A program made the position numbers and the translations under genes. Positions 30,163 to 40,525 of a stretch of 64,000 bases of DNA are shown piece by piece. The notes beneath the pieces were generated by a model. It searched no databases. It worked only from the letters and a program-made list of their open reading frames with translations, and was not told the DNA's origin. This DNA comes from Symbiodinium natans (taxonomy: Eukaryota; Sar; Dinophyceae; Suessiales; Symbiodiniaceae). The stretch is from the NCBI GenBank assembly GCA_905221605.1, contig CAJNDS010002525.1:62001-126000 (forward strand), written 5' to 3'. The stretch's first letter is position 1, and each line of letters begins with the position of its first letter.

Positions 30163-31303
30163 TCACTCCGCCCCCTCCTCAGCGCAGGCGGTGTTGCCGT
30201 CCTTGGCCTTGTTCTTCGCCTTGGCCTTCGCCTTCTTTTTAGACGCGGCTGAGGACTTGGCTTCAGTCCGCAGCAGGCTGGCCTCGGTGTTCACGTGGGC
30301 AAGCTCGAAAGACAGCGCAGCGTCCACGCACCCGCGAGCCAAGAAGTCCTTGGCCTCGGTGAGGAGCTGCGTTGCCTTCGTCTTTGCCTCGTCCTTCACC
30401 TGCAGCACGAGCGGGCCAAGCGTGGAGACGGCCTTGGATGCCGTGCCGGTGTCCTTCTTGAAGGTCTTCAGCTGCGCTTTCTCGCGGAGCTGGCGCTCCT
30501 TCTTGGCCGCCTTGTCTTCACGCTCATCGTCCGACGACACCAGCTCCGGCTCCTCTGCACCCAGACAGGCGCGCCTCGTCTTCCTGGCTCGCATATTGAC
30601 CGTGGTGCTCTCCTTTCTTTTCATACCCTGGGTCTCCGCCACCTTTTCGCTCAAGACCTCCATCTTGTAGACGGTGCCCAGTTTCGGGTCCTCGCGCCTG
30701 ATGCCGGCGGCCTCTACGAGCTTGGGGTCCCAGCCCTGCATGGCAAGCACCGAGAGCGGCAGGTAGTCGCCGCCCAGGCTGGACGTGCTGCTGTTCTCCA
30801 CTGTAGTCTCCAGCGCAAGCTGAACCTGCGTGCTGACTTTCTGCAGACTCAGTTTTCCGTCAGAGTTCTGCATCTTGGAAACGTTGCGGAAGAAGGCACA
30901 CATTTCGTCCGACCCCAACTGTCGGAACGTGTCCGGCAAGTCCAGCCTGCAGAGGAATGTAGACAACTTGTTGCAGCCGGCACACAAGTACCTGTTCGCG
31001 GACTTCTTGTAGAGCTCCTCCAAGACGAATGTCTTGCGACACTTTGCGCAGTCCTGCTGGACGGCAACAACTTTCGGCGTCTCCGGCGCGCGGAAGGCGT
31101 CCACGCCCAGCTGCAACGGCGCCGTCGTCTCCTTATGCTGCTTTAGGTGGGGGGTTAGCACGGGACTTCCTTATATGAGGCTGGGGCCTACCAGGGTTTC
31201 GGGGTTTGGGCTACAGCCTTCATGTTTTAGAGGGGGTGGCGAGACGGCAGTTGCAGCAGAAGCAGCCTGCGAGCTCTGCTCCACTGCGGTGCTCGCGCTC
31301 GCC
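30163..31303 (-). CDS. CxxC zinc-ribbon and coiled-coil protein with GDYLPLSV domain
   Basis: The main frame covers 31161-30163 (332 codons). Proposed upstream exon: ATG at 31303 (MASASTAVEQSSQAAS), with a 54-bp GT-AG intron at 31191-31138 joining NPETL to HKETTAPLQL in frame. Domains: CAKCRKTF ... YLCAGC (two CxxC pairs, zinc-binding), SSLGGDYLPLSVLAMQGWD then KLGTVYKMEVLSEKVAE, and a K/E/A-rich coiled coil to the end (KKKAKAKAKNKAKDG). I recall a CxxC plus 'GEYLPLSVW..RGFD' arrangement in many dinoflagellate repeat-associated proteins, whose function is unknown. It lies on the strand opposite to the transposase-like gene, inside the spacer of the inverted arms. Confidence 0.6.
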
Positions 31304-31309
31304 ATGTCG

Positions 31310-32000
31310 GGTTGTCGGGAGGGCGCAGGCGAGGGAAGTGGGCTGTGCAGCTTGAGCTCTTGGCTGCAGGGCAGCAAGGTTGTGCAGGCTTTTGGGGTGT
31401 AGTCTCGGCCTAGCTGGAAGACTTCCTGCACACTATTTGGGGCCCGGTGGGGGGTCGTAGTGAGCAGTAGTGCGGCGTAGTGTGGGGTAGTGCCTGGGAC
31501 TGGGGCAGAGGCTCTAGGGTGGTAGTGCCCAAGGCCCTCCACTACTCTGGCCCCGGCTTGGGCCGCAGTGCCAGGTAGTGTGTGTAGTGCCTGCTTCCCT
31601 GCAGTCTCTCTGGGATCTGGGAGTGGCAGGCCGGGAGCGGGAGAGAGCGACTCTGTAGTCTGCCTGCTGCTCGAGAACTACAGCCCAGAGACTGGGAGAG
31701 AGCGACCCTATCGAGCTGCTGGTCCGGAGCTGCATCCCAGAGCCGAGACCCTTCTATGTCTACCTTATGTCTATAGCACCAGCACCAAGGGGCATCTACT
31801 TAAGCAGGACTGCTTTCGACCTAAAGCCTCTGCAAAGCAGACACAAAGCGTACACAGCAGCCCCTCCCTGGATGGACCGCAGACCTGAGCGCCACAGCAA
31901 GGGCGGCTTTCTTGCAGGAGCGATAGCTTCTCAGAGTTCTTGTGCTCGGCTGAGATGGGAAGCGGCGGGCGCTGTGAGCACAGCAGCGAGGCGCCGAATT
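31310..32000. other. transposon-internal spacer
   Basis: Upstream of the CxxC gene. It contains 'gtagtg..gtagtgc' short repeats (31440-31600) and no convincing coding frame. It could hold divergent promoters for the flanking genes, which is not demonstrable here. Confidence 0.3.
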
Positions 32001-32037
32001 TTAATGCCCGATGCTGGGCTGCATGAAACTAAAAAAT

Positions 32038-32253
32038 GTCGCCAAGGCCACGCCAAAGAAGACAAGAAGCGCCACGGCAAGCCTGACAGGGGATGTTGGC
32101 AAGGCCACGCCAGCGAAGTCGGCCAGCATGAAGTCGCTGCCATGGAGCCCTGCCTCCAGCTGTTTGCCGGCCACGCAGCCACGGAGCCCGTGGGTAGAGA
32201 AGATGCGAGCACGCTTGAAGAAGGTGCACCGGTGCACATCGGAGGACGCGTGA
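32038..32253 (+). pseudogene. tail-only duplicate of the VRLWYGSPASG gene
   Basis: The frame reads VAKATPKKTRSATASLTGDV, GKATPAKSASMKSLPWSP and ARLKKVHRCTSEDA, matching the last ~75 residues of copy 2. The VRLWYGSPASG core is absent. It lies at the inner end of the right inverted arm. Confidence 0.7.
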
Positions 32254-32996
32254 AGCCTGTGAATGCCGAGGCACATGTGTGTATATGGACATCAGGGGCT
32301 TCCTATAGCGGCCTTAGCACGGAAGGGGGCGTGGCTGAGGTAAAACTGAAGTTGGCATGCTGCTGCGCGCGACATGCATGCTTCCGCTTTCTGTATCTAT
32401 ACAAAGGCTGCCATGACTGCCGCGCGGCTTTTAGCACGCAGGCCGCTACTGAGGCTGCTATATAGAGAGCCTATAGCAATACAGTCGCTTGCTCGGGTTA
32501 CTGTTTTAAGAGAAGTTTTGAGTCTACGTGAAGTCGACATGTAGCGTCTATTTCACGTAGTCTGGTGTATATAGTGTTTGTAGACACCCAGTACGTAGAC
32601 ATGCTTGACAGGATCTATATAGTATACAGACATGTGCATGTAGAGTAGACGTTGCTTTGCCTGGCCTGCTAGAAACCCCCTGTGACGCCATGGGCAAGCG
32701 TGCGCGCGTCGCGCCGCGAGCCGCAGCGCACGCTCTTCGTCGAGCTGGAACTTCGGTGACGCACGCCGCAGAGAGTTCTGGCGTGTCCAGGCGAGCCATG
32801 CGCTGCGCCGTTAAGCGGCTTGTGCCAGATGACACCTTCAGGCTGGTTCCGCTAGGGGAGGATCGTCTGGCCATTGGCAGCGTGCCGCGTATACTCACCC
32901 AGCTCTGCGAAGCCGTGCCGCGCCTGGCCGAAGCGCTCAGTTGCGCGCAGGCGGCTGCCGGCGCGCAGCCACTGAGTTTGGTCTTGTCATTTGACG
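32038..32996. repeat. right arm of ~1-kb internal inverted repeat
   Basis: Partner of 28374-29342. It contains the duplicated KATP tail, an A/T-rich spacer with TATATAG motifs and the first ~100 codons of the intact transposase-like gene. Confidence 0.8.
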
Positions 32997-34893
32997 AGGC
33001 CACTGCCGGGAACGTGCTGGCCCCTGATCCTCAGAAAAAAAGCTGCATCGTGTACGCGGCCATCAAGGAGCTGGGAACCCAAACGGCTGCACTATGGTGG
33101 CCGGTATGCGTGGTGGGGGCGGATACTATGAAGAATCGGCTCCACGGCAATCTGGGGCCTGTTCTGCGGCACTTCGTGCGTTTCGCCGTGACTGACAACA
33201 TCAAGCAAGGCTTCTTCATCCAGTGGCCAAACTGAAGCTTGCAGGTTTTTTTTTCTTGGCCCTTGTAGAACTTCTCTACTACTATGCCCTTATCTTGAAA
33301 CCCTAGGTAATAAATGCCAAGCAAGGTGCAGACAGAGTTTCTTTTTGCGTCTCGTACTAGCCGGTGTGATCGCAGACGGCGAGGCACTGCGGCAGGCACT
33401 GAACTGTAAAGGTGCCAGTGGCCTGAAACCCTGTCACTTGTGTAAGAATGTTGTCATGAAAAAGCACGCCCTGGCAAGTGCACAGTGCATGCTCGGCTAC
33501 ACCTGCGACATTTGCTCGACAGACATGCAGTCGTGGGACGCCGTTACAGACCAAGAGCTGTTCCAATTCTGCGATCTGCAGCGTGCACGGCAGGGGGTGG
33601 TCTCCCCAAGCCTTTTTGCTGAAGAGGAGACTCTCAGCGGCATAGTGTACAGCCCCGAAGGCATCCTGCAGGACGCCTTCGCAAGGACCCGGTTTTGTTT
33701 TGAATTTGTTGTTGACATTTTTTCAAGCTCAGTGCGTTCAAGGGTTGAGGGTTAATATAGGTTCCAACTTCTATATATGGTTTATAAGGTCTATAGAGAC
33801 TTCTCAGGGTCGGGAGCCTCTGTGTAGAGAACACTTCGATGCTGAAACCACTTGCAGCAGGAGACTGCTCCCGCCCAGCAAGTGGATGTTTGACTTCCTC
33901 CACATCTATTACACGGCAGGCGGATGTGCAGCTCTCGAGATATCCGCCATCCTCCGTGCAGCAGAGACATGTCTGCAGCAGGGCCCCGAGGACTTTGCGT
34001 CCCTTCTACGTGAACTGCCCTGGCAGGTGCCCGGGCACGTCTTGGGCCTGCAAGGTCCTGCTGCAAGAGCCCGCCTGTTGCACTCCTCGCGCTTCCCGGA
34101 CAAGTCCTACAAGGGCAAGGCAGCCCATGTCATGCAGCTGCTTCCCATCATCCCTTGTCTGTGCGAGCTCTTAGATGAAGAGAACAAACTGCAGCAGTAT
34201 CTCTCGAGCTTCGAGGCCCTGCTTGAGACTCACAGAGAACTGCGCAGACTCGCACGACAGGGCGGAATCATGGAAACGTCTCGCCTACAGGATCTCCAGC
34301 GCAGGCACCAGGCCCTCTTCCTGGCTGCATATCAGGACGACCTGCTCAAACCAAAGCATCACTGGAGGCATCACGCAGCACAGCAAATCGCGGCCTGGGG
34401 TGCCTACATCGATACAAGCGCATGCGAGGCAAAGCACCAGGTGTACAAAGGAGCCGCCAACAAAAATATGGACGTCCTGGTGTCCTCTCCTGACTGGTCC
34501 AAAGCCGTGCTGACGCGCATGCTTTGCACGTGCTTCGAACAGCTGGAGACACACTTCGACAACCGTGCCCGCACCAGCTCTGGGCAGGAGAGGCAGTTCA
34601 CTTGGGGCCAGCAGACCTTGCGGACCTTCAGCCAGGTCCAGTGGCAGGGACTCCACTGGAAAAAAGGGGACTTCCAGCTGGCGCCTTTCCCTGGCATGGT
34701 CCTGCACTGCTGTTTAAACTCAGCAGACAAGCCTTTTCTTCTGCTCGAGGAGTACCAGCTGGAGGAAAAGCAGCGCTTCAGCGGTCTCTTTCGGGCAACA
34801 CGTAGGACGCGAACCTTGCAGGATCTGCCCAGTTCTCACCTAGCTTCATGGTGGCTCGTCGAAGAAGCCGGTCTCGTGCGAGCTGTGCGTTAA
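32690..34893 (+). CDS. transposase-like protein (KGASG-KPCxxC type), three exons
   Basis: Exon 1 runs from the ATG at 32690 to about 33220; exon 2 about 33332-33700; exon 3 about 33820-34893 (stop TAA). The gaps contain in-frame stops. Landmarks: helix-turn-helix-like SVTHAAESSGVSRRAMRCAV; LVLSFDEATAGNVLAPD; LVLAGVIADGEALRQALN; KGASGLKPCHLCKNVVMKK (zinc-binding CxxC); WMFDFLHIYYTAGGCAALEI; then a basic, W-rich C-terminus. The acidic residues in FDEA, IADGEA and the WMFD..E segment are in the order expected for a DDE-type catalytic core, but I cannot prove it. The KGASG-x-KPC signature recalls a repeat protein family common in dinoflagellate genomes. It is the only near-complete transposase candidate and lies ~290 bp from the right TIR. 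A GC donor near 33206 would keep exons 1 and 2 in frame. Confidence 0.65.
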
Positions 34894-35099
34894 AAAAGTG
34901 TGCAGCTGTCCACATTGCAGCACAAGACCTCTATATGAAACAGGCCTCTATATGTACTTCTTGCGCATCCGCTCTGTTATGATTTTTCTATCTTTTTTCC
35001 TTCAAAAAAGATAGGAAAAGATAAAAAAAAATAAAAAAAGATAGGGAAGATACAAAATGAAATAAAAAAAATAAAAAAAATAAAAAAAATAGAAAAAAA

Positions 35100-35186
35100 A
35101 CAAATAAGGACTTAGGCTATCTCCATTCTTTTTTTTTTATCTCCCCTATCTCTTTCTTTCTCAACTATCTCAAAGGGCCCACTGTG
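35100..35186 (-). repeat. right terminal inverted repeat and GATAG motifs
   Basis: Read on the minus strand from 35186: CACAGTGGGCCCTTTG, then agatagttgaga, agagatagggga and gagatagcc. The 16-bp end matches the left end exactly. Confidence 0.75.
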
Positions 35187-36427
35187 TACACCCTAAACCC
35201 TCCCAAAAACCCTAAACCCTAAACCCTATTAAACCCTAAACCCTAATCCCTAAACCCTGAACCCGCAGCGGTCGCATAAGCTCCGGACCACCACCGGCGC
35301 CCGGACCGTGAGGCCTTCCTTTGCCTGCCAGCCCACGTGGCTTTCGCGGTTTGTTTAGGGTTTAGGGTTTAGGGTTTAGGGCTTAGGGTTTAGGGTTCAG
35401 GATTCGGGGTTTTGGGGTTTAGGGTTTAGGAGGTGTAGGTGTTTCGGGGTCTAGGGGTTTAGAGCTTAGGGGTTTAGGGGTTTAGGGGTTTGTGGGGGCG
35501 GGGGGGAGGGCTAAGGGTTGAGTGTTTGGGGGTTGGGTTTAGGGTTTGGGGGTTTAGGGGTCTCTCTGAGGGCTTTGCGGAGGGTATGAACATGTAAGTA
35601 CGTATACACAAACGCATACATGCGTATGTACATATACACACACACGGAGAAATACAGAAAAAAACCTACACAAATGTGTGTATATATGTAAAGACCGGGG
35701 TGTGTCGCCATGTTCAGGGTGTTGTTAATTGCAGGTTTAGGGGTGTCTGAAACCTGACACATAGAGTATCCTTATACACTATATAGGTACATGGATCCTC
35801 AGGGTATTGCTTCATTCCTTACGAACCAACAGTACCTGAAGCTTCGCGAAAAGTTTCAAGCAGGGTGACCAGAGCAGGCCTACTTTCGCACCTCTCAGGT
35901 TCGGGTTAAAGGGTTTAGAGTATAACGTGTAGGGTTTGTAGGGTTTCGGGTTTTCCCTTTACCACTTCATCCGGCATTGATTGAAAAACACTGCGGCTTA
36001 GATACCCAGACCCCAAACCCGAATCCTACGATCCCCCCCCCCTCCCCCCTCCCCTCGAAGCCTGACCTGCCTATCTATGTTGCACCACGGTGCTAGCTGC
36101 ACGCCAGTGGTTCGGCCATCTTTGTCAAACAGGACGCCGTTGACACGTGCTCGCACGAAGACGCGACCTACCGTAGCCGGCTTTAAAGTTTGAGCAGGTT
36201 GGGCAGGCTTAGGGTTCAGGGTTCAGGGTTCAGGGTTCAAGGTTCAGGGTTCAGGGTTCAGGGTTTCGGGTTTAGGGCTTAGGGTTTCGGGTTTAGGGAA
36301 TAAAGTTTAGGGTTTAAACTTTAGGGTTTAGGGTTTAAAGTTTAGGGCAAAGATGCGTGGGCTGCTCCGCAACCATTTGGGGATTGCTTGACTGGCTTGC
36401 CGGGCAAAAATCTTAGAAAACCCCTTA

Positions 36428-36515
36428 ATTCAGGAGTATCCCTTAAACTATACTAGGAACCCGAATATGATCTAAGGCATATTCCGTAATCAAGGGGCTT
36501 TGGAGTCTCTGGGTA
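36428..36515. mobile_element. palindromic element, 'GGAGTCTCTGGGT' family
   Basis: Left 'caggagtatcccttaaactatactaggaaccc', right 'caaggggctttggagtctctgggta'. A related element with arms 'gagtacccagaggctcc' and 'ggagtctctgagta' is at 54993-55115, where CCCTAAA units sit in its centre. Confidence 0.45.
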
Positions 36516-36537
36516 CACTCCGAAGAACCCCACCAAA

Positions 36538-36697
36538 CCCAAAGGATCCATGTACGCATATAGTATATTCTTGGGCCCTAAAGCTACTATATATATATAT
36601 ATATACAGGAAACCCTTTAAGTCCCAAGTATATGCCTATAACGCTAAACCCTAAACCCTAGACCCTAAACCCTAAACCGGTACATGGATCCTTTGGG
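36538..36697. mobile_element. M1 palindromic element with telomere-like insert
   Basis: The ends CCCAAAGGATCCATGTACG and GGTACATGGATCCTTTGGG are inverted. Between 'cccaagtatatgcctataacg' and 'ggtacatgg' are five CCCTAAA-type units (about 36641-36677) that replace the 'ctatata' of uninterrupted copies. Confidence 0.75.
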
Positions 36698-37587
36698 AAA
36701 GCGCCCCCAACCTTCCTGGCGCTCGATCTGCTTCACCATGGCAGCAGCCAGTCTCGACGGACCGCCGACCTTGATCTTTGTTTAGGGTTTAGGGTTTAGG
36801 GATTAGGGTTTAGGGGTTAGGGTTCAGGTTTTAGGGTTTAGGGTTCAGGGGTTAGGGTTTAGGGTTTGCTCGGAGTGGGATGAGTTGGCGCGCACCCCTT
36901 GTGAGAAGCCGTGGGCCCAACATCCCTGAACTGGTGTAGCTTTGGGGGCCCTATATAAATTACCTTCTGTGGTTATATAAGGATTATATAGGGGATTCCG
37001 GGTAATAAAAATACAAAGTTATGCTCAAACCTACCCCGGTGAACTGCAAGCCCTCAAAAAGTGAGTCTTGCTTGACTGAGCTGCAGGGAAGTAGGCGCCC
37101 TCAGCAAAGTGCAGATGCAAACCATGCGTGCTCCTGGACTGACATTGGAGTCGGGTTTACGGTTTAGGGTTTAGGTGTAGGCTCTGTATTGGGTTTAGTC
37201 TTGGTCTCGAGAATCCCGCGGATGTTGGGGAGGTCCGGCCGAACTTGGACTTGACAGCAGGGAAGTCCTTTGAAACCAGGCAAATTGTACCCTCAACCAT
37301 AGCCCCCAAACGCCCAGCCATGAAGCACTCGTGGACTTTCCTTCTTCGCCAAAGCGGCCGCGACTTGCAAGGGAATAAGTTTTAAAACATATCCCTCTCA
37401 CAGTCCATCCCGTGGGCCCAAGACAAGCCCTATGGATTCTAGCGGCAAGGGGTTCAGGGCTTAGGACTTAGGGCTTAGGGCTTCGGGTCTACTTGGAGGT
37501 TCATGGTACTTATCAACCAATCCGCCGAAGCCTCAGGCCGAAGGTGAAAAGGTTGCGAGAACAGGCCCCGCCCCGGCCCGGCCCACC

Positions 37588-37632
37588 CCCCCCCCCCCCC
37601 CGTGCCCTGTTTGCCCCCCCCCCCCCCCCCCC
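37588..37632. repeat. poly-C tracts
   Basis: Two C runs of about 14-17 bases separated by 'gtgccctgtttg'. Confidence 0.85.
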
Positions 37633-38094
37633 TGTTTTGCTTGAGGGGCCCCCGGCGGCTCGGCTGGTGTGAGCATTATGTTACGAATCCTGTCCAAGCC
37701 GAACCGTCCAAACCCTGAACCTTGAACCTTGGGCCTTGCACGCTAAACCCAAAAACCCCAACTTGCTTCTCCTATAGCCCAGATAACAAACGTTTAAACT
37801 TTTACAGAGGATATGCATAAAGGGCCCGGCAACTGAGAATCAAACTGGCAACTGGAGGGCCGAATCAAAAGCCCCGCTGATGTTTCTTTTTTCGACGCTG
37901 ACGCCCTCAAGAAATGCCTTGCGCAACTTTGAAGCAATGGCATGAACTATCACACGCTCTCCATATTTGGTTTCTGTCCTTGTCGCGTATGAGTTTTGCC
38001 TACTGCATAGAGAACATGCCTCGGCTCAAAAGTTGCTAGAGCAGATAAAGACTCAAGCCTTCGCCACTGCTTCTCATTGTTTGTTGGTGCTTGC

Positions 38095-38670
38095 TCACTC
38101 AATCTTCAAAAGGTCGCCTTCTTGAATGTTGATGTTGTGCTTCACCTTGAGACCACCGCCGATCGTGTTCTTGCCATCGCATTTAGCGAGACTCGTGAAG
38201 TCCTTGTTGTCGCCGAGCTTGACAAAGAATTTCTTCTTGATGGCCTCCTTGTGGGGGATGTCAAATAGGCGACAGGCCTTCTCCTTGAGGTCGGACAAAC
38301 TGGTCTTTGAGCTAATAATGTTTGTCATTTCCATGACCTTGCCCTGATAGGTAACTGTGAGGAAGGTCACGAGGTACTCCACGTCATCCTTTGATGAGTA
38401 GGCAACGCCATCACGTTTCAGAATCTCCTCAAGGTAAAGGTTCTTCGCCATGAGTTTCTGGATGTTGTCCTTGTTCTCCTTGAGTGTGTTCTTCTTGTCC
38501 TCTGTTGCCTCAAGCAAGGCGATCTCATCTGCAGAAAGCAAGGAGCGAAGCTTTGTAATCGCCACCTTCTCAACCACGAACTTGCTCTCCTTGACGTCGT
38601 CGTCCACTGGCGCAACATCTGCTGGTGCAACATCTGCTGGCGCAACATCTGCTGACGTCACATCAGCCAT
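38095..38670 (-). CDS. unknown 191-residue protein, intronless
   Basis: The start is the ATG at 38670. The open frame extends 18 codons further, as a hydrophobic segment (IEICYLLLALLLA) that begins at a non-ATG codon and is probably 5' UTR. The N-terminus carries an imperfect repeat ADVAPADVAPADVAP. Residues ~35-95 are charged and helical (KLRSLLSADEIALLEATED; ENKDNIQKLMAKNLYLEEIL). The C-terminal ~90 residues alternate beta-like segments (VEYLVTFLTVTYQGKVMEM; FFVKLGDNKDFTSLAKCDGK; GGGLKVKHNINIQEGDLLKI). I do not recognise a family. The DNA is low in repeats and codon use looks normal, so this is one of the most credible host genes here. Confidence 0.65.
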   Translation of the reverse strand: MADVTSADVAPADVAPADVAPVDDDVKESKFVVEKVAITKLRSLLSADEIALLEATEDKKNTLKENKDNIQKLMAKNLYLEEILKRDGVAYSSKDDVEYLVTFLTVTYQGKVMEMTNIISSKTSLSDLKEKACRLFDIPHKEAIKKKFFVKLGDNKDFTSLAKCDGKNTIGGGLKVKHNINIQEGDLLKIE

Positions 38671-38929
38671 TGCAAGAAGCAACGCGAGGAGAAGATAACA
38701 TATCTCAATGTAAGCCAAACACAACTATAAACATGCATGTGTTTTCATCCAATGCTTTGTGTTTGACTTTCAAGCAAGTGCGACTGGCAAAACAAACTGT
38801 CCGAACCTCTGCAGATTAAGCGAGGAGGGTGCACCTCCAGATGATGTCGTCCAAGTTGAAGAAGCCAAGGCACAACTAAAACCCAAAACCCTAAACTTAA
38901 ACCGCAAAAACCCCAGCAAACATTCATAA

Positions 38930-39300
38930 TAAAAAAATATTATGAATATTTGACAAAACATTAGAAGGTCAAACTCCCCAGAAACCTAGGAATTATGATA
39001 ATCCCTGAAATTATGATGAAAACAATGAATGAGATGACTACACGTGATGAAATTTTAGGGTAAAAGGACTTAAATTAAGGAAATTTATCATGAAACCCTA
39101 GAACCAACCCTGATAAAACGAGTAAGGGGGAGATAATGATGTAGAATGAAGAAGATGATGATGATGAAAATGATGCGTGAAAATGTGTGATGAATAATGA
39201 AGATGGGGCGGTGTTGACCCCAGAGGCCGGAGGCCTGAACCCCACAATCAGCCTTTTCCTTATTTTCCCCCCCCCCCCCCACAACTCGATTTGAATGGTT
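38930..39300. other. A/T-rich intergenic DNA
   Basis: Lower GC than the rest of the window, with GATGAT/AAT stretches (39125-39200) and a C run at 39268-39279. There is no supported gene. Confidence 0.4.
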
Positions 39301-39429
39301 GATGATGATACTCGTTATTTATTATTGATTGCTTCCTATATCTATTAATAGTACTACTAATAAGGAATATGATTCATCATTTACTGTACTAATTCTCAAT
39401 TTTGCTTTCTCTTCTACCCGGACCCTGCT

Positions 39430-39810
39430 GTCCTGGAGCAAGCCAAATGCACTTTTGTTGTGTGGAAAAGTGCATCTGGCTTGTCGAACCAAGGTTAGAC
39501 CCCCCACCTCACCCCTCCCCCCACCCAGCCCCTTCCCCTTTCCCCAGGCCCTTTGGGCTCGGAACAAGCCATGCCTGACAACATGAGTCAAACTGAAGCT
39601 GGCATGTTTAGTGATTATGAAGCAGCTATTTGGCCTGGGAACAAGCCAGATGCAGTTTTCTTGATGACAAAAGTGAATCTGGCTTGTTCAGTGATTTTGA
39701 AGAGAACGAAAGTGAATCTGGCTTTGTCCAGCGATTATGCAGTAGCTCTTTGGCCTCGGAACAAGCCAGATGCACTTTTCCATGCAACAAAAGTGCATTT
39801 GAAAAAAGTT
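39430..39810. repeat. clustered short palindromes with AAGTGCATCTGGCTTGT arms
   Basis: CAAGCCAAATGCACTTTTGT pairs with AAAAGTGCATCTGGCTTGT at 39440-39485. Then ACAAGCCAGATGCAGTTTTC pairs with AAAAGTGAATCTGGCTTGT (39640-39690), and ACAAGCCAGATGCACTTTTC with AAAAGTGCATTTG (39760-39801). 'gcagctatttggcctgggaac' and 'gcagtagctctttggcctcggaac' are direct repeats between them. This is a cluster of at least three related short palindromes. Frames through it are repeat translations. Confidence 0.7.
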
Positions 39811-40232
39811 TTGCGAGTTCAGATTGTTGCGATGAGACTCGACTATCGACGGCTTCAATCCTTTGAAGTATCTCCTGACAAACAAGGTCGAAGGATATTT
39901 GCAATTTGCTTAATAGGAGAACGGCCAGCAAAGATGGAAGATGGCCGGCTTCCTGCCAAAATTGAACGGCACACCAAAGAGATTTCAAGCGACCTAGCCT
40001 AGCTCTGACTAAGTGAGTCCTTGGCGAATCAGGCACATAGCGGTTCCGCTTTCTCGCCATCGGCCGTAAAGACCTGTCCGAGAAGTGAACACAAATTTCG
40101 CTTCTCCATCTAAATGTCATTGAATTTGAAGAAGGCACACGCTATGAGACTCTTATTATCCCCTCCTTGCCTGAATCTTGTCTTTGAGAATGCCCATCTT
40201 CGTGTCATCACCAGCAAAGACACGAAGCGAGG

Positions 40233-40525
40233 CTAAGCGAGGATGCCTTCTTCGGACTTGGCCAAGGCGGTCTTGGAGTCGCCGTTGACGCGGTCGTCGA
40301 ATATAACGTTGTGGATGGAGAAATCCTCGAGGATGATTCGCCCCTTTGTCAACTCGAACTTCCCACGAGCATCCTGGATTTCGCGCGGAGTCTGCGCGGA
40401 AGTGTGTCTGTCAATCAGCATGAATGAAAGACATGCCTCCTGGCCTGAGAAATGCCGATGGCACGGACCTTCTCCGTCAGCAGGCGCCTCTGGTCCTTCA
40501 TGAGCACGTCTGCAAAGGCCTCCAT
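40233..40525 (-). CDS. small unknown protein, two exons, GC-AG intron
   Basis: Exon 1 40525-40445 and exon 2 40391-40233 are joined across a 53-bp intron that begins GCCAGG and ends GCGCAG. Splicing links VRAIGISQ to TPREIQDARG in frame, giving 79 residues (MEAFADVLMKDQRRLLTEK ... SKTALAKSEEGILA). The frame upstream of this ATG also reads well (ASSSTYYKI), so the ATG may be internal. A GC donor is common in dinoflagellates. The family is unknown; the C-terminal half has a beta-rich pattern (KGRIILEDFSIHNVIFDD). Confidence 0.5.

Larger units (their letters stand above)
21939..35186. mobile_element. 13.2-kb TIR-bounded multigene DNA transposon
   Basis: The left end CACAGTGGGCCCTTTG at 21939 and right end CAAAGGGCCCACTGTG at 35171-35186 are perfect 16-bp inverted repeats. 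Similarity continues irregularly as GAGATAG/AGATAGTTGAGA motifs. A TA dinucleotide flanks each side (21937-21938 and 35187-35188), consistent with a TA target duplication. Both ends carry GATAG-rich subterminal DNA and AATAAAAAA runs. Inside are at least six coding modules, including a transposase-like gene at the right end reading towards the right terminus. The unit sits in a CCCTAAA tract. The superfamily is unassigned: CACTA-like in its subterminal repeats, but a TA duplication is not typical of CACTA. Confidence 0.72.
35187..37480. other. telomere-like patches and partial MITEs, no supported gene
   Basis: TTTAGGG and CCCTAAA patches (35205-35262, 35355-35560, 36210-36340, 36780-36870), an M1 right half at 35775-35800 and short (TA)n and C runs. 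No frame has convincing coding character. Confidence 0.4.

Noticed and set aside
21939-35186. Integrated virus or Polinton-type element
   Set aside because: No DNA polymerase B, retroviral-type integrase, packaging ATPase or capsid motif is visible; the transposase-like gene and TIRs fit a DNA transposon better.
21939-35186. Straight assignment to CACTA/EnSpm
   Set aside because: Ends begin CACAG rather than CACTA, and the flanks show TA rather than a matching 3-bp duplication (left cta, right tac). The superfamily is left open.
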